Shown here in pieces: positions 39,905-50,644 of a stretch of DNA of 64,000 nucleotides. The notes beneath the pieces were generated by a model, which saw nothing but the letters and a program-made list of their open reading frames with translations, did not search any database and had not been told where the DNA came from. The translations under genes and the position numbers were made by a program. Location: the NCBI GenBank assembly GCA_947044405.1, contig CAMRHE010000169.1, positions 1,178,501 through 1,242,500 of the forward strand. Reading direction: 5' to 3'. The DNA comes from Leptodactylus fallax (lineage: Eukaryota > Chordata > Amphibia > Anura > Leptodactylidae). How positions within the stretch are numbered: position 1 is the first letter of the stretch; the number at the start of each line of letters is the position of its first letter.

Positions 39905-40267
39905 TTAAAAGGTTTTTCAGGTCATTAATAAAATAATCAGTGGGGCGCAAAAACCCAGGACCCCCACTGATCAGCTGTTTGAATGAACTGTGGTACCTGT
40001 GTAAGCGCCGTGACCGCTTCTCTGTTTACATAGTGTAATTCATCTCATAGCGGTCATGTAGTGTAACTACAGCCTCGTTCTATACACGTCTATGTGACAA
40101 GGCTGTAATTACATCACATGGTCACTATAAACAGACAGCATATGATATAAACAGGCGCCATAGCCCCTTCATACAGCTGATCAGAGGGGGAGGGTTCACT
40201 GATCACTTATTGATAATCTGTCCTAAGGATAGATCATCAATAAACATGAGCTGGAAAGCCCCTTTAA
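39905..40267. mobile_element. TTAA-flanked MITE
   Basis: The left end TTAAAAGGTTTTTCAGGTCA and the right end inverted TTAAAGGGGCTTTCCAGCTCA give imperfect inverted repeats. The interior has TGATCAGCTGT on one side and ACAGCTGATCAG on the other. It is non-coding. Confidence 0.65.
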
Positions 40268-40286
40268 TAAAGCCCAAGTGCCACCT

Positions 40287-40545
40287 TAAAGGGGTTGTTC
40301 AGGATAACCACTTTTTTAATATGAGGCTGGGGAAGGTGCTCCGGTGTCTCCCAGCGCGTTCCAGTCCTGCTGCTCCAGTGTTTTCTTCCCCACAGCCCTG
40401 TGACGTCCCGTGTCAGCGACCTCAGCGGTCATGTGCGGTGGGGACTTCTGCCAGAAAACACCAGAGCAGCAGAACCAGACCGCGGTGGGAGACATCGGAG
40501 CACAAAGGCCTGTTGAGTAGGTTTTTTTTTTTTTTTAAATACAGT
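40287..40545. repeat. Partial TTAA MITE (GGGGTTGTTCAGGATAAC type)
   Basis: TTAAAGGGGTTGTTCAGGAT and GTGTCTCCCAGCGCGTTCC match the MITE at 59167-59516. The right tip is not clear; the sequence runs into poly-T and then the minisatellite. Confidence 0.5.
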
Positions 40546-40554
40546 ATTACACAG

Positions 40555-41085
40555 TATTTTGGCCCACTGCGGCCCCTGCACACAGTATTACATGGTATTA
40601 TGCCCTGCAGCGGCCCCTGCACACGGTATTATGCCCCGCAGTGGCCCCTGCACACGGTATTATGCCCCAGTGGCCCCTGAACACGGTATTATGCCCCGCA
40701 GCGGCCCCTGCACTTGGTATTATGCCCCGCAGCGGCCCCTTCCACATGGTATTGTGCTCCATAGTGGCCCCTGCAAATGGTATTATGCTCCATAGTGGCC
40801 CCTGCACACAGTATTATGCTCCATAGTTGCCCCTGCACACGGTATTATGCTCCATAGTTGCCCCTGCACACGGTATTATGCTCCATAGTTGCCCCTGCAC
40901 ACGGTATTATGCCGCACAGTGGTCCCTGCAAACGGTATTGTGCTTCATAGTGGCCCCTGCACGCAGTATTATGCCCCATAGTGGTCCCTGCACACGGTAT
41001 TATGCTCCATAGTTGCCCCTGCACACAGTATTATGCTTCATAGTGGCCCCTGCACACAGTATTATGCCCCATAGTGACCTACTCA
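40555..41085. repeat. 31-bp minisatellite inside hAT element, second array
   Basis: Same unit as 30690-31145, in the same orientation relative to the element, with about 17 copies. The overlapping small frames here (40559-41213 region) are by-products. Confidence 0.92.
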
Positions 41086-41251
41086 TGAACTATTATTGTA
41101 CTCTGGGGTCTTTTCAGACCCCAGAGTATAATGATCGGAGAACCAGGTGGGACGTCACCAAAGAAGGCCGAAGCCTGCTGGGAGTAACATCAGATCGCTG
41201 GAGAGGTGAGTAACACTGTTTTTTATGTTTATCACCTCCCCATGGCCTCCG

Positions 41252-41295
41252 ATTATTATACTCCGGGGTCTGAAAAGACCCCGGAGTATAATAAT
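41252..41295. repeat. Perfect hairpin, 19-bp stem
   Basis: ATTATTATACTCCGGGGTC, loop TGAAAA, then the exact complement. A related 12-bp-stem hairpin lies at 41099-41128, so the two palindromes bracket a 120-bp segment, as in copy 1. Confidence 0.94.
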
Positions 41296-41800
41296 AGTAG
41301 TATTTGATGGAATTTGCGGGCCCGCGGCCTCACTTACCATCCCCGCTCCTGCTCACAGCCGCTTCTGCGTCCCATAGCAGAAGGGGAAGCGGAGGCGGCC
41401 ACAACCAGCAACGGGGATCGATAAGTGAATAGGCCGTTACCTGCAGAGGTTACTCGAGCAGGTAACGGTAACGGCCTATTTATATATTAAAAAAAACATC
41501 CTCACCTACCTGCGATCCCTTGATGGAGGCACCGCCTCCTCTTCTTGTCCGCACATAAGACGTCTGCGCCTCAGCGTAGGAGGCGCAATGACCTCATTGT
41601 ATGGCCGCCTGCGCTGACATGCAGAGGTCTTGTAAGCCAGCCCAGGACAGGTACCGCTCAGCTTTGGTTTTTTTAAGCGGCCTCGGCTGGTTTACATTAA
41701 ATAGACAATAAAAACTGCTGCCCCCCAGATGGTGACGGACAGTGCTGCCTGAGGCAGCCGCCTCACTTTGCCTCATTAGAGGTGCGCCACTGTCTTGAAT

Positions 41801-42428
41801 CAAGTGTGAAATTATAATATGGCAGCAGAACATGCTAAAGTGGGTGTTCATTCATTTCAACAAGGCTGGACAGGTTTGGATAAATTAATTCAACATAAAG
41901 ATCGGGTTGTGTAAATGTCTGAGCCCACTCTGAGTCCTCTGTTCATATAAAAACCAGAGAAGGATCCCACTAAAATAGAAATTTACTCAACTAATTCATT
42001 GGTTCTGTTATGGATTGCATTACATGTAGAGGTCGATATCTTTACAATTATTGCATGGCACACTGACTGTATGGCACACCGTACAAAAAAGGTTGCAGGG
42101 TCCTGATCTGTGAAATGAAATTAAGTTGTCTGAAAAGTTAGTGACACATTTAAAGCGTACATGCACTCTTGGGTGTGTGGATATATGAGGACTAACACTA
42201 TTTCTAGACATTCTAAAAATTTGTATCCTACATGTTCTAATATTTTTCTCTCTAGAGGGTCTATGTATAATCCTGAGCAGCACTTCTGTGTATGTTTCTC
42301 TGTTTCTTTCTCACTCGGCTCTGACTTCCTGTCCCCTGTTCATAGACTTTTATGAGAAACTGTAATATGTGAGACCAGATTTAGCAGAGAATTTAGAGTA
42401 AGTGAACAGTTGGTGGGATAAAAACATC
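41801..42428. other. No gene recognised
   Basis: AT-rich sequence with no repeat or coding signal that I recognise. Confidence 0.4.
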
Positions 42429-42625
42429 CTAAGGCTACAGCCCCATGTTGCATCAAAAGCAGCTTTTTTGTTGCAGATTTTGTTGCAGTTTTTTGAGCCA
42501 AAGCCAGGAGTGGATTGAGCAGAAGGTAGAAGTATAAGAACTTCCTATATATTTCCCATTCAAAAAACCGCAACAAAATCTGCAACAAAAAAAGCTGCGT
42601 TTCCGCAACGTGGACCGTAGCCTTA
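42429..42625. mobile_element. Short palindromic MITE (AAGGCTACGGTCCACGTTGC type)
   Basis: The two halves are inverted copies: TAAGGCTACAG and AGCAGCTTTTTTGTTGCAG at the left, and CTGCAACAAAAAAAGCTGCG and CCGTAGCCTTA at the right. Related elements lie at 50408-50644 and about 61760-62060, and a half copy near 62605. Confidence 0.72.
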
Positions 42626-43101
42626 TACTGGAAAAAGAAGCATTTTTCACTGATAAAATAGATTTCAAATTTTATTATTTGTGTTTTTTAACTATTCATG
42701 TTCCCTACAACAGCATATAAGTGGTTTAAAAGCATTTTTGGTTTTGGTAGTATACTGTCTTTAAGGTGTAGATTATTTGATCAGTGCAGGTGCCAATTTG
42801 AGCATATGGCTCAGATGTAAAACTGTTAATATTTATGATTTGTTCTGTTCATGTTCTATGGCTTGCTTGATTTATGCTTTTAGGGTCTTGAAATATTCCA
42901 TTAATGAAACAGTATATATATATATATACAGTACAGACCAAAAGTTTGGACACACCTTCTCATTCCAAGAGTTTTCTGTAATTTCATGACTATAAAAATT
43001 GTAGATTGACACTGAAGGCATCAAAACTATGAATTAACACATGTGGAATTATATACTTAACAAAAAAGTGTGCAACAACTGAAAATATGTTTTATATTCT
43101 A

Positions 43102-44668
43102 CAGTCATGGCCAAAAGTTTTGAGAATGATATAAATATTAATTTTTACAAAATCTACTGCTTCAGTTTTTCTAATGGCAATTTGCATATACTCCAGAATG
43201 TTATAAAGAGTGATTAGCTTAACAGCAATTACTTGCAAAGTCAATATTTGCCTAGAAAATGAACTTTATCCCCCAAAACACATTTCAACATCATTGCAGC
43301 CCTGCCTTAAAAGGACCACCTAACATCGTTTCAGTGATTGCTCCATTAACACAGGTGTGGGTGTTGATGAGGACAGGGCTGGAGATCAATCTGTCATGAT
43401 TAAGTAAGAATGACACCACTGGACACTTTAAAAGGAGGCTGGTGCTTGCCATCATTGTTTCTCTTCTGTTAACCATGGTTATCTCTAAAGAAACACGTGC
43501 AGTCATCATTGCACTGCACAAAAATGGCCTAACTGGGAAGAGTATTGCAGCTAGAAAGATTGCACCTCAGTCAACAATCTATTGCATCATCAAGAACTTC
43601 AAGGAGAGAGGTTCCATTGGTGCCAAAACGGCTCCAGGGCGCCCAAGAAAGACCAGCAAGCGGCAGGACCATCTCTTAAAAGTGTTTCAGCTGCGGGATC
43701 GGGCTACCAGCAGTGCAGAGCTTGCTGAGGAATGACAGCAGGCAGGTGTGAGTGCATCTGCACGCACTGTGAGGCGGAGACTCTTGGAGCAAGGCCTGGT
43801 CTCAAGGAGGGCAGCAAAGAAGCCACTTCTCTCCAGAAAAAACATCAGGGACAGACTGATATTCTGCAAAAGGTACAGGGAGTGGACTGCTGAGGACTGG
43901 GGTAAAGTCATTTTCTCTGATGAATCCCCTTTTCGATTGTTTGGAACATCTGGAAAACAGCTTATTCGGAGAAGAAGAGGTGAGCGCTACCACCAGTCTT
44001 GTCTCATGCCAACTGTAAAGCATCCTGAAACCATTCATGTGTGGGGTTGCTTCTCAGCCAAGGGAATCGGCTCTCTCACAGTCTTGCCTAAAAACACAGC
44101 CATGAATAAAGAATGGTACCAGAATGTCCTCCAAGAGCAACTTCTCCCAACCGTCCAAGAGCAGTTTGGTGCTCAACAATGCCTTTTCCAGCATGATGGA
44201 GCACCTTGCCATAAAGCAAAGGTGATAACTAAATGGCTCAGGGAACAAAACATAGAGATTTTGGGTTCATGGCCTGGAAACTCCCCAGATCTTAATCCCA
44301 TTGAGAACTTGTGGTCAATCATCAAGAGACGGGTGGACAAACAAAAACCAACAAATTCAGACAAAATTAAAGCATTGATTCTGCAAGAATGGACTGCTAT
44401 CAGTCAGGATTTGGTCCAGAAGTTGATTGAGAGCATGCCAGGGAGAATTGCAGAGGTCCTGAAGAAGAAGGGTCAACACTGCAAATATTGACTTGCTGCA
44501 TTAACTCATTCTAACTATCAATATAAGCTTCTGTTACTCATAATATGAATGCAATTATATTTCTGTATGTGATAAAAACATCTGACAAACACACATAAAA
44601 ACCAGAGGGCAGCAGATCATGTGAAAATATAATATTTGTGTCATTCTCAAAACTTTTGGCCATGACTG
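43102..44668 (+). mobile_element. DD35E Tc1 element (Traveler-like) nested in the DD38E element
   Basis: The tips read CAGTCATGGCCAAAAGTTTT with about 40 bp of inverted repeat; TA is at 43100-43101 and 44669-44670. It lies in the left arm of the element at 42929-46124 and is therefore younger. A near-identical copy in the opposite orientation is at 54090-55644. The gene is open except for one stop. Confidence 0.94.
43475..44491 (+). pseudogene. DD35E transposase with a single nonsense codon
   Basis: One frame runs from an upstream ATG at 43442 (or the more family-like MVISKETRAVII at 43475) to the TGA ending at 44491. The only break is TGA at 43733-43735, where the sister copy has TGG (Trp in AEEWQQAG). 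The protein has a helix-turn-helix N terminus, APGRPRKTS (GRPR motif), SDESPFRLFG (first Asp), MPTVKHPETIHVWGCF, QHDGAPCHKAK (second Asp) and [11 protein letters not shown] (Glu). I count 35 residues between the second Asp and the Glu. A single G-to-A change has silenced an otherwise complete gene. Confidence 0.93.
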
Positions 44669-44701
44669 TAGGTTCTTCAAAGAAGCCACCTTTTGCTTTG
44701 A

Positions 44702-45710
44702 TTATGTTTTGCACACTCTTGGCATTCTCTTGATGAGATTCAAGAGGTAGTCACCTGAAATGGTCTTCCAACAGTCTTGAAGGAGTCCCCAGGGATGCTT
44801 AGCACTTGTTGCCCCTTTTGCCTTCACTCTGCGGTCCAGCTCACCCCAAACCATCTCGATTGGGTTCAGGTCTGGTGACTGTGGAGGCCAGGTCATCTGG
44901 CGTAGCACCCCATCACTCTCCTTCTTGGTCAAATAGCCCTTACAGTTTGGAGGTGTGTTTGGGGTCATTGTCCTGTTGAAAAATAAATGATGGTCCAACT
45001 AAACGCAAACCGGATGGAATAGCATGCCGCTGCAAGATGCTGTGGTATCCATGCTGGTTCAGTATTCCTTCAATTTTGAATAAATCCCCAACAGTGTCAC
45101 CAGCAAAGCACCCCCACACCATCACACCTCCTCCTCCATGCTTCACGGTGGGAACCAGGCATGTAGAGTCCATTCGTTCACCTTTTCTGTGTCGCACAAA
45201 GACACAGTGGTTGGAACCAAAGATCTCAAATTTGGATTCATCAGATCAAAGCACAGATTTCCACAGGTCTAATGTCCATTCCTTGTGGTGTTTAGTTCAA
45301 ACAAGTCTCTTCTGCTTGTTGCTTGTCCTTAGCAGTGGTTTCCTAGCAGCTATTTTACCATGAAGGCCTGCTGCACACAGTCTCCTCTTAACAGTTGTTG
45401 TAGAGATGTGTCTGCTGCTAGAACTCTGTGTGGCATTGACCTGGTTTCTAATCTGAGCTGCTGTTAACCTGCGATTTCTGAGGCTTGTGACTCGGATGAA
45501 CTTATCCTCCGCAGCAGAGGTGACTCTTGGTCTTCCTTTCCTGGGGCGGTCCTCATGTGAGCCAGTTTCTTTGTAGCGCTTGATGGTTTTGGCCACTGCA
45601 CTTGGGGGCACTTTCAAAGTTTGCCCAATTTTTCGGACTGACTGACCTTCATTTCTTAAAGTAATGATGGCCACTCGTTTTTCTTTACTTAGCTGCTTTT
45701 TTCTTGCCAA
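44702..45710 (-). pseudogene. DD38E transposase pseudogene
   Basis: The ATG at 45708-45710 (minus) opens MARKKQLSKEKRVAIITLRN. The helix-turn-helix domain continues to RLV and is then cut by TGA near 45297; another TGA precedes SDESKFEIFG (first Asp). The frame then gives [18 protein letters not shown] and [11 protein letters not shown] (second Asp). A missing base after TSKL shifts the frame before CKGYLTKKESDGVLRQMTWP and [11 protein letters not shown] (Glu). Between second Asp and Glu I count 38 residues. The C terminus ends in a stop shortly before the nested element. With two stops and one frameshift the gene is dead. Confidence 0.88.
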
Positions 45711-46137
45711 AATACAAATTCTAACACTCCATTCAGTAGGACTATCAGCTGTGTATCCACCTGACTTCTGAACAACACAACTGATGGTCCCAACCCCATT
45801 TATAAGGCAAGAAATCCCACTTATTAAACCTGACAGGGCACACCTGTGAAGTGAAAACCATTTCAGGTGACTACCTCTTGAAGCTCATCAAGAGAATGCC
45901 AAGAGTGTGCAAAGCAGTAATCAAAGCAAAAGGTGGCTACTTTGAAGAACCTAGAATATAAGACATATTTTCAGTTGTTTCACACTTTTTTGTTAAGTAT
46001 CTAATTCCACATGTGTTAATTCATAGTTTTGATGCCTTCAGTGTGAATCTACAATTTTTATAGTCATGAAAATACAGAAAACTCTTGGAATGAGAAGGTG
46101 TGTCCAAACTTTTGGTCTGTACTGTATATATATCATG

Positions 46138-46140
<3 letters not shown>

Positions 46141-46213
<73 letters not shown>

Positions 46214-46296
46214 ATCACCAGGCTATTACACATTTATAAAATTACAGTAATAGTAAAACTAATATATTGATTGTGATTGACTAAACACAATATATA

Positions 46297-46331
<35 letters not shown>
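46141..46331. repeat. (GT)n and two (TA)n microsatellites
   Basis: GT run at 46141-46168, TA runs at 46175-46210 and 46302-46331. They adjoin the right end of the DD38E element and may be expanded from its TA-rich target. Confidence 0.94.
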
Positions 46332-46337
<6 letters not shown>

Positions 46338-47776
46338 CATGTAAACAAAAGCATAGCTGCTTTTGGTTTAGGTATTCAGTACAATGCTGCTGTTTACTGC
46401 ATATTCTAATTATGCAACTGTATTCTGTTTTTTCAAGTGAAAATGGAGCATACCACTTTAGCACGTCAGCCATAAGAATATAATGGTCAGCCATAAGTGC
46501 ATACTTTAATGCATCTTCCTGACCACATCATAGCTGCAATTATCGTATGCTATGTGTAGTTTCATACTTATATCATAGATAGCTTTTAAATTGCACCCTT
46601 ATTGACTTTATTCTGTATATTTCAAATAAATGAAATGAGTGACTGGTGAAGAGGAGGATAACCATATATTGCAATATTTAAAACTTTCAAACAACAAATT
46701 GAAGTAAATGAATGTCTTTTAAGTCAGAATATATGTTATCTCATGCAGTGCACTGAGAATATCATTTAAATATATGCTATCTTGTATATCTATCTCTTAC
46801 ATTTAAAAAAAAATACAAATTGCTGTAAGTATCCATTAATTTTTTTCCATTAATATTGCTGTTCTTCAACACTCGTTTGAAAGCTAGATGGATTTTTTTA
46901 CTCTTATAAAGAAGAACATTGTGGTTAAAAAAACGCTGGATGTGATTTCAAAAAATGTCAAAATATGTCAAACGTAGATACCACTCAAGGATTTCATTAA
47001 CTGAAGCTTTGGTGATAAGTGTCATCTCGTCAAAGACCCTCCCATCTCTCCCAATAGATACCAAATGTACTAATTTCCTTGCAGAGCTTGATGTTTATTG
47101 TAAAGCTGAAATTGAAAATGGCCCGTAATGGACTGAGCTTCAATCCAGGACCAATTCTGAATCTAAATTACTTGCTTTTTTCAAAAGCATTGGCAGAATA
47201 AGCTTTGTGCATCTTGTACGTAATCAACCCTTACTGTGACCCTAAATTCAACAGTCTTCACAGATTAATAATAAAATCCTCAGTTCAAACAATTATTTGC
47301 CCTGAACATATTGTCCATTTTATTTAATGCTGCAAATTAAAGAACGTGATATTATTTTTTTCAAACCTAGCATGTTTCAAAGCACCACTTATTTTTGACA
47401 TTCGACCTGGTGGAATCGGCTCTTTTAATCGCCTATACCAATGACAAACACTGTTTAAAAAAAAAGTATGTATTTTATTTTTATTTAGATTAAAATACTA
47501 GATTCAGCTATCTGGAGTGCATCTGTACATCCAACATTTTCATGAAAGCACTATGGAACATGATCAGGTTGTGTCATGCCATACTGTAAAGGTTACAAAA
47601 TTTGTCTAGGTGCTACATTGAGGCCAATTTACATTATCACAGAAACTGCTGAAAACAATCTCAGTAACTGACTATGAAACAGACCACTCAGGTTAGTAGT
47701 GAGTTACCATTTAATCCATACCACATGCAGCAAAATAAATAAATATATAAAACTTAACCTTTGATATATTAAAACT
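46332..47776. other. No gene recognised; unique-looking DNA
   Basis: 46850-47450 contains no repeat that I recognise and has more even composition than its surroundings. It could be ancient or conserved non-coding DNA. No reading frame stands out. Confidence 0.4.
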
Positions 47777-47779
47777 GCT

Positions 47780-47812
<33 letters not shown>
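47777..47812. repeat. (CT)n microsatellite
   Basis: A CT run of about 16 units followed by a short TA run. It creates the false Glu-Arg repeat in the minus-strand frame 47704-47904. Confidence 0.95.
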
Positions 47813-47816
<4 letters not shown>

Positions 47817-47829
47817 ATATATATACTGT

Positions 47830-48918
47830 ATATACAATCAAAAAATATAGTAGTAAAAACATCCTCCAAAAATCAGCATAATCCAAAGAGAATGGTCTTA
47901 CCAAAGTTAAAGTAGAAAGTCAAGGGGAGCAAAAACACTATGTCAAGTTGAGCCAGCACTCAGTGAAGGAGTACAGGAGGATGAAACTATCCTGTTATAT
48001 CCTATTCTGTGCTTTGGTAGCCCCAGTATTTTCAGGGGACGTAGGAAAACACACATGTCCATTTATATACAACTAGATTTGATCTAATTGTTAGCCATCC
48101 ACCTATTATGACACCCTATAGGGTCTATAAGTGATGGCTGTAGGGGACAGCCAATTAGACTTTTCAGCAGTTTATAAACATTAAATTCATAAATATAATA
48201 TTACTGGTTTCTAGTTTGTACGTGAAATTCTACCTGTAATTTATTGTCACCCCAAACAACCATCAGTACCTCACATGTATCTCATGTCTTGTCCAACTGT
48301 GTCCTTATAATGCCAGAATGCTGCCTCCATGCTCTGAAAATTAACATTTATTACATATTCAAATTAGGTGTTTTAACTCAAAAGGTGAAAAACTAAACGG
48401 CTGAAGCCTGGGGTTTGCTTAGTTACATAAACCTGATTTTATATCTAAAAATTAGCTCATAATGCAATGCATTAATGAAGATATTCTCCAATTCTTCCTT
48501 AAACTGATCTACTGGATCACTCCCCAAAACAAGCATATCAGTTTCTATTCTTCAAGAGTGTCTGCCACATCAATTCATAGGCAACATGGTCCATTATTAC
48601 CATGTTACTTCCTTTATCAAAATTCTAATTGTAATCAAAAGAGCCCTCAGTTCATCTTTATTAAGATTATAGTTATAGTGATGTCCCTGCTGAGCTGGTC
48701 CCTGTACTTCCTCTGTTACCAATCTCAAAAAATGTCAATTGCAGGGATTTCTTGAGGTGGGGGTATTTTTATGTTTTTTGGCCTAAAATCTGTAAAAGGC
48801 TCACAGCCCCAACATCTTTCACCTTCCCCCACTAATCCTGCTAGCAGATTAATATAATAGGAAAAGCCATACACATGGGGACACCACATCCTTACCCTTA
48901 CTGCAGTAGATCCCAAAC
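47830..48918. other. No gene recognised
   Basis: The frames at 48462-48755 and 48725-48916 (minus) have no motif. Nothing repetitive was recognised. Confidence 0.4.
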
Positions 48919-48926
48919 TTATAGAT

Positions 48927-49075
48927 CAGGGGTCAGCATCCTTCGGCACTCCAGCTGCTGTGAAAATACAACTCCCAACATGCTTCCATGGGAGTTATAA
49001 GAACAGCAGAGCAAGTATGCATGTTGGGAGTTGTAGTTTTACAACAGCTGGAGTACCAAAGGATGCCTATCCCTG
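48927..49075. mobile_element. hAT MITE, 149 bp, perfect 8-bp duplication
   Basis: The flanks TTATAGAT at 48919-48926 and 49076-49083 are identical. The halves are inverted: CAGGGGTCAGCATCCTTCGG and TACAACTCCCAACATGC pair with GCATGTTGGGAGTTGTAG and CCAAAGGATGCCTATCCCTG. Foldback MITEs of this sequence type are common in frogs. The exact duplication suggests a fairly recent insertion. Confidence 0.9.
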
Positions 49076-49083
49076 TTATAGAT

Positions 49084-50046
49084 TAATGGATGGATGAGTA
49101 GAGATATCAGTCTAAAATCTTCCAAGTTTTCTACTCCAGTTCCCAGCTTCTCACATTCAGATCTATAATGTTTCTTGAAGAATTTATACTATTTCATTTT
49201 TCTGGAGAATAGATGTACAGTAGATCCTTAATTCAATTGAAAACATTACACTACCAGCCTTATGTCCCCTATATGAAATAATAGGTAGAAACATGTCAGA
49301 ATATGTTTCAATTATTCCAATAATTATGGACTGTTGACTTTATGCTTTCTGAGTAGGTGGCAGAGCAGGTTGAAGTAAGGGTAAGAATACTGAAGGTGCC
49401 TGGAAAGTCCGATGTTCATCTCCTCTACTTATAACTGCATTACTAGAAAGAAAGTTGTATGGCTATAGCCCCTATATATAATGTTTTATATTATAAGGAA
49501 TGGGATCAGCTATTTGGTTGAATTTATTTATTGCATTAATAAAAGGTATTTTAAGAAGAGGCATCTGTAATTACTTTGGTTGAATTTTAGGATTTCTTAT
49601 ATTTGTATAGCTCCTGCTATGTCAATCAACAGTACAGGGGAGGTGTTAGGTCAGCTTTACAGAAGAAGAGTCAAAGCAGTTCAGGGTATCAGGGACACAC
49701 AATGGACATTTGCCTGCAATAAATGTGGCATGTGGGGTATTAAAACTTTTTTTTTTTTTTCAGTGCGCTATGATTGACAATATGAATATATTTTACCCTC
49801 CTGTTAGCTGTTTAGGGACCTCCACTTTGATTATAACTGTGAACTCTATACCATGTATACAACCTTAATAATGACCTGTTCTTATCAGTTGTTAGTATAG
49901 ACAACCATGTGCTCTGATAAATATACTACCACTAGGGTGATATATTCCCTTCAGATAGAGCAAAACTGCCTAACTATAAGTATCTGCCCAGTGCCCATCT
50001 ACCCAGTACCTTCCTTGAACTTCTGTACTTAAGTTTGTAACCTGAC
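49084..50046. other. No gene recognised
   Basis: AT-rich sequence with a 14-base T run at 49747. The frame at 49580-49777 has no recognisable motif. Confidence 0.4.
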
Positions 50047-50360
50047 TTAAAAAGGACCTTTCACCACCTCCACCAATTCAAGTGTCTGTTAATAGCCATG
50101 GCTCCACTGATTCCAGCGCAGTTGAAATTTTTTTCTCTAGCTCTCACCGTTAGTTTTGGTGCTTGATACAGTTATCGCAGTTCTAGTGGTACAGAGCCTA
50201 AATAGAATATCAGGCACCAAAAATAACAGCATTGATTGCTCTGGAATGGTGGGGGCTACGGAAAATATCCCAACTGTGCCAGAATCAATGGATAAACAAA
50301 TAATCTATAAACAGAAGTGAAGAATTGGAGTTGGTGGCGGTAGTGAAAGGTCCTCTTTAA
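50047..50360. mobile_element. TTAA-flanked MITE
   Basis: The left end TTAAAAAGGACCTTTCACCA and the right end inverted TTAAAGAGGACCTTTCACTA match for about 25 bp, with GGTGG phrases inside. TTAA is present at both ends. The length is 314 bp, non-coding. Confidence 0.8.
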
Positions 50361-50407
50361 TTCTACAACTGTCATGTTGGCACAGCTGTTGCCATATAGA
50401 TCCAGTT

Positions 50408-50644
50408 TAAGGCGAAGGCCCCACATTGCAGAAAAGCTGCTTTTTTTTGCAGATTTTGCTGCGGTTTGTATGAGGTAAAGTCAGGTGTGGATTGAGCATA
50501 ATGAAGAAGTATAAGAGCTTCCTTTATCTTTCCCATTCCTTTTGTAGCCACTGCTGGGCTTGGATAAAAAAAAACAAACAAAAAAAACAGCAAAACATGC
50601 AACAAAAAAAGCAACAATTCAGCAAAGTGGATCTTCAGCCTAAG
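50408..50644. mobile_element. MITE of the AAGGC..CCCACGTTGC type
   Basis: Relative of 42429-42625: left end TTAAGGCGAAGGCCCCACAT followed by GAAAAGCTGCTTTTTTTTGC, right end ...AAAAAAAGCAAC and CAGCCTAAGGG. The middle, with GGATTGAGCA and AGAAGTATAAGAGCTTCCT, also matches 42429-42625. Confidence 0.65.

Larger units (their letters stand above)
38254..41792. mobile_element. Non-autonomous hAT-type element (family H copy 2) with inserts
   Basis: The left tip is CAGTGGTGAACCAAGCCTC and the right tip inverted CAGTGGCGCACCTC. The flanks CCTTGAAT (38246-38253) and TCTTGAAT (41793-41800) are an 8-bp duplication with one change. It is the longer relative of 30422-31995. It also holds an L2/CR1-type LINE (38421-39782) and a TTAA MITE (39905-40267). 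Part of the MITE sequence is present in copy 1 too, so copy 1 looks like a deletion derivative of a parent that already carried the MITE. Confidence 0.87.
42929..46124 (-). mobile_element. DD38E Tc1 relative (Intruder-like), split by another Tc1
   Basis: The ends are CAGTACAGACCAAAAGTTTG and its complement, with inverted repeats of about 170 bp and TA at 42927-42928 and 46125-46126. The element is interrupted at a TA by the 1567-bp element at 43102-44668; without it the length is about 1.63 kb. The transposase is on the minus strand and has several lesions. Intruder is the published name for DD38E Tc1 relatives; assignment here rests on my residue count. Confidence 0.9.
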
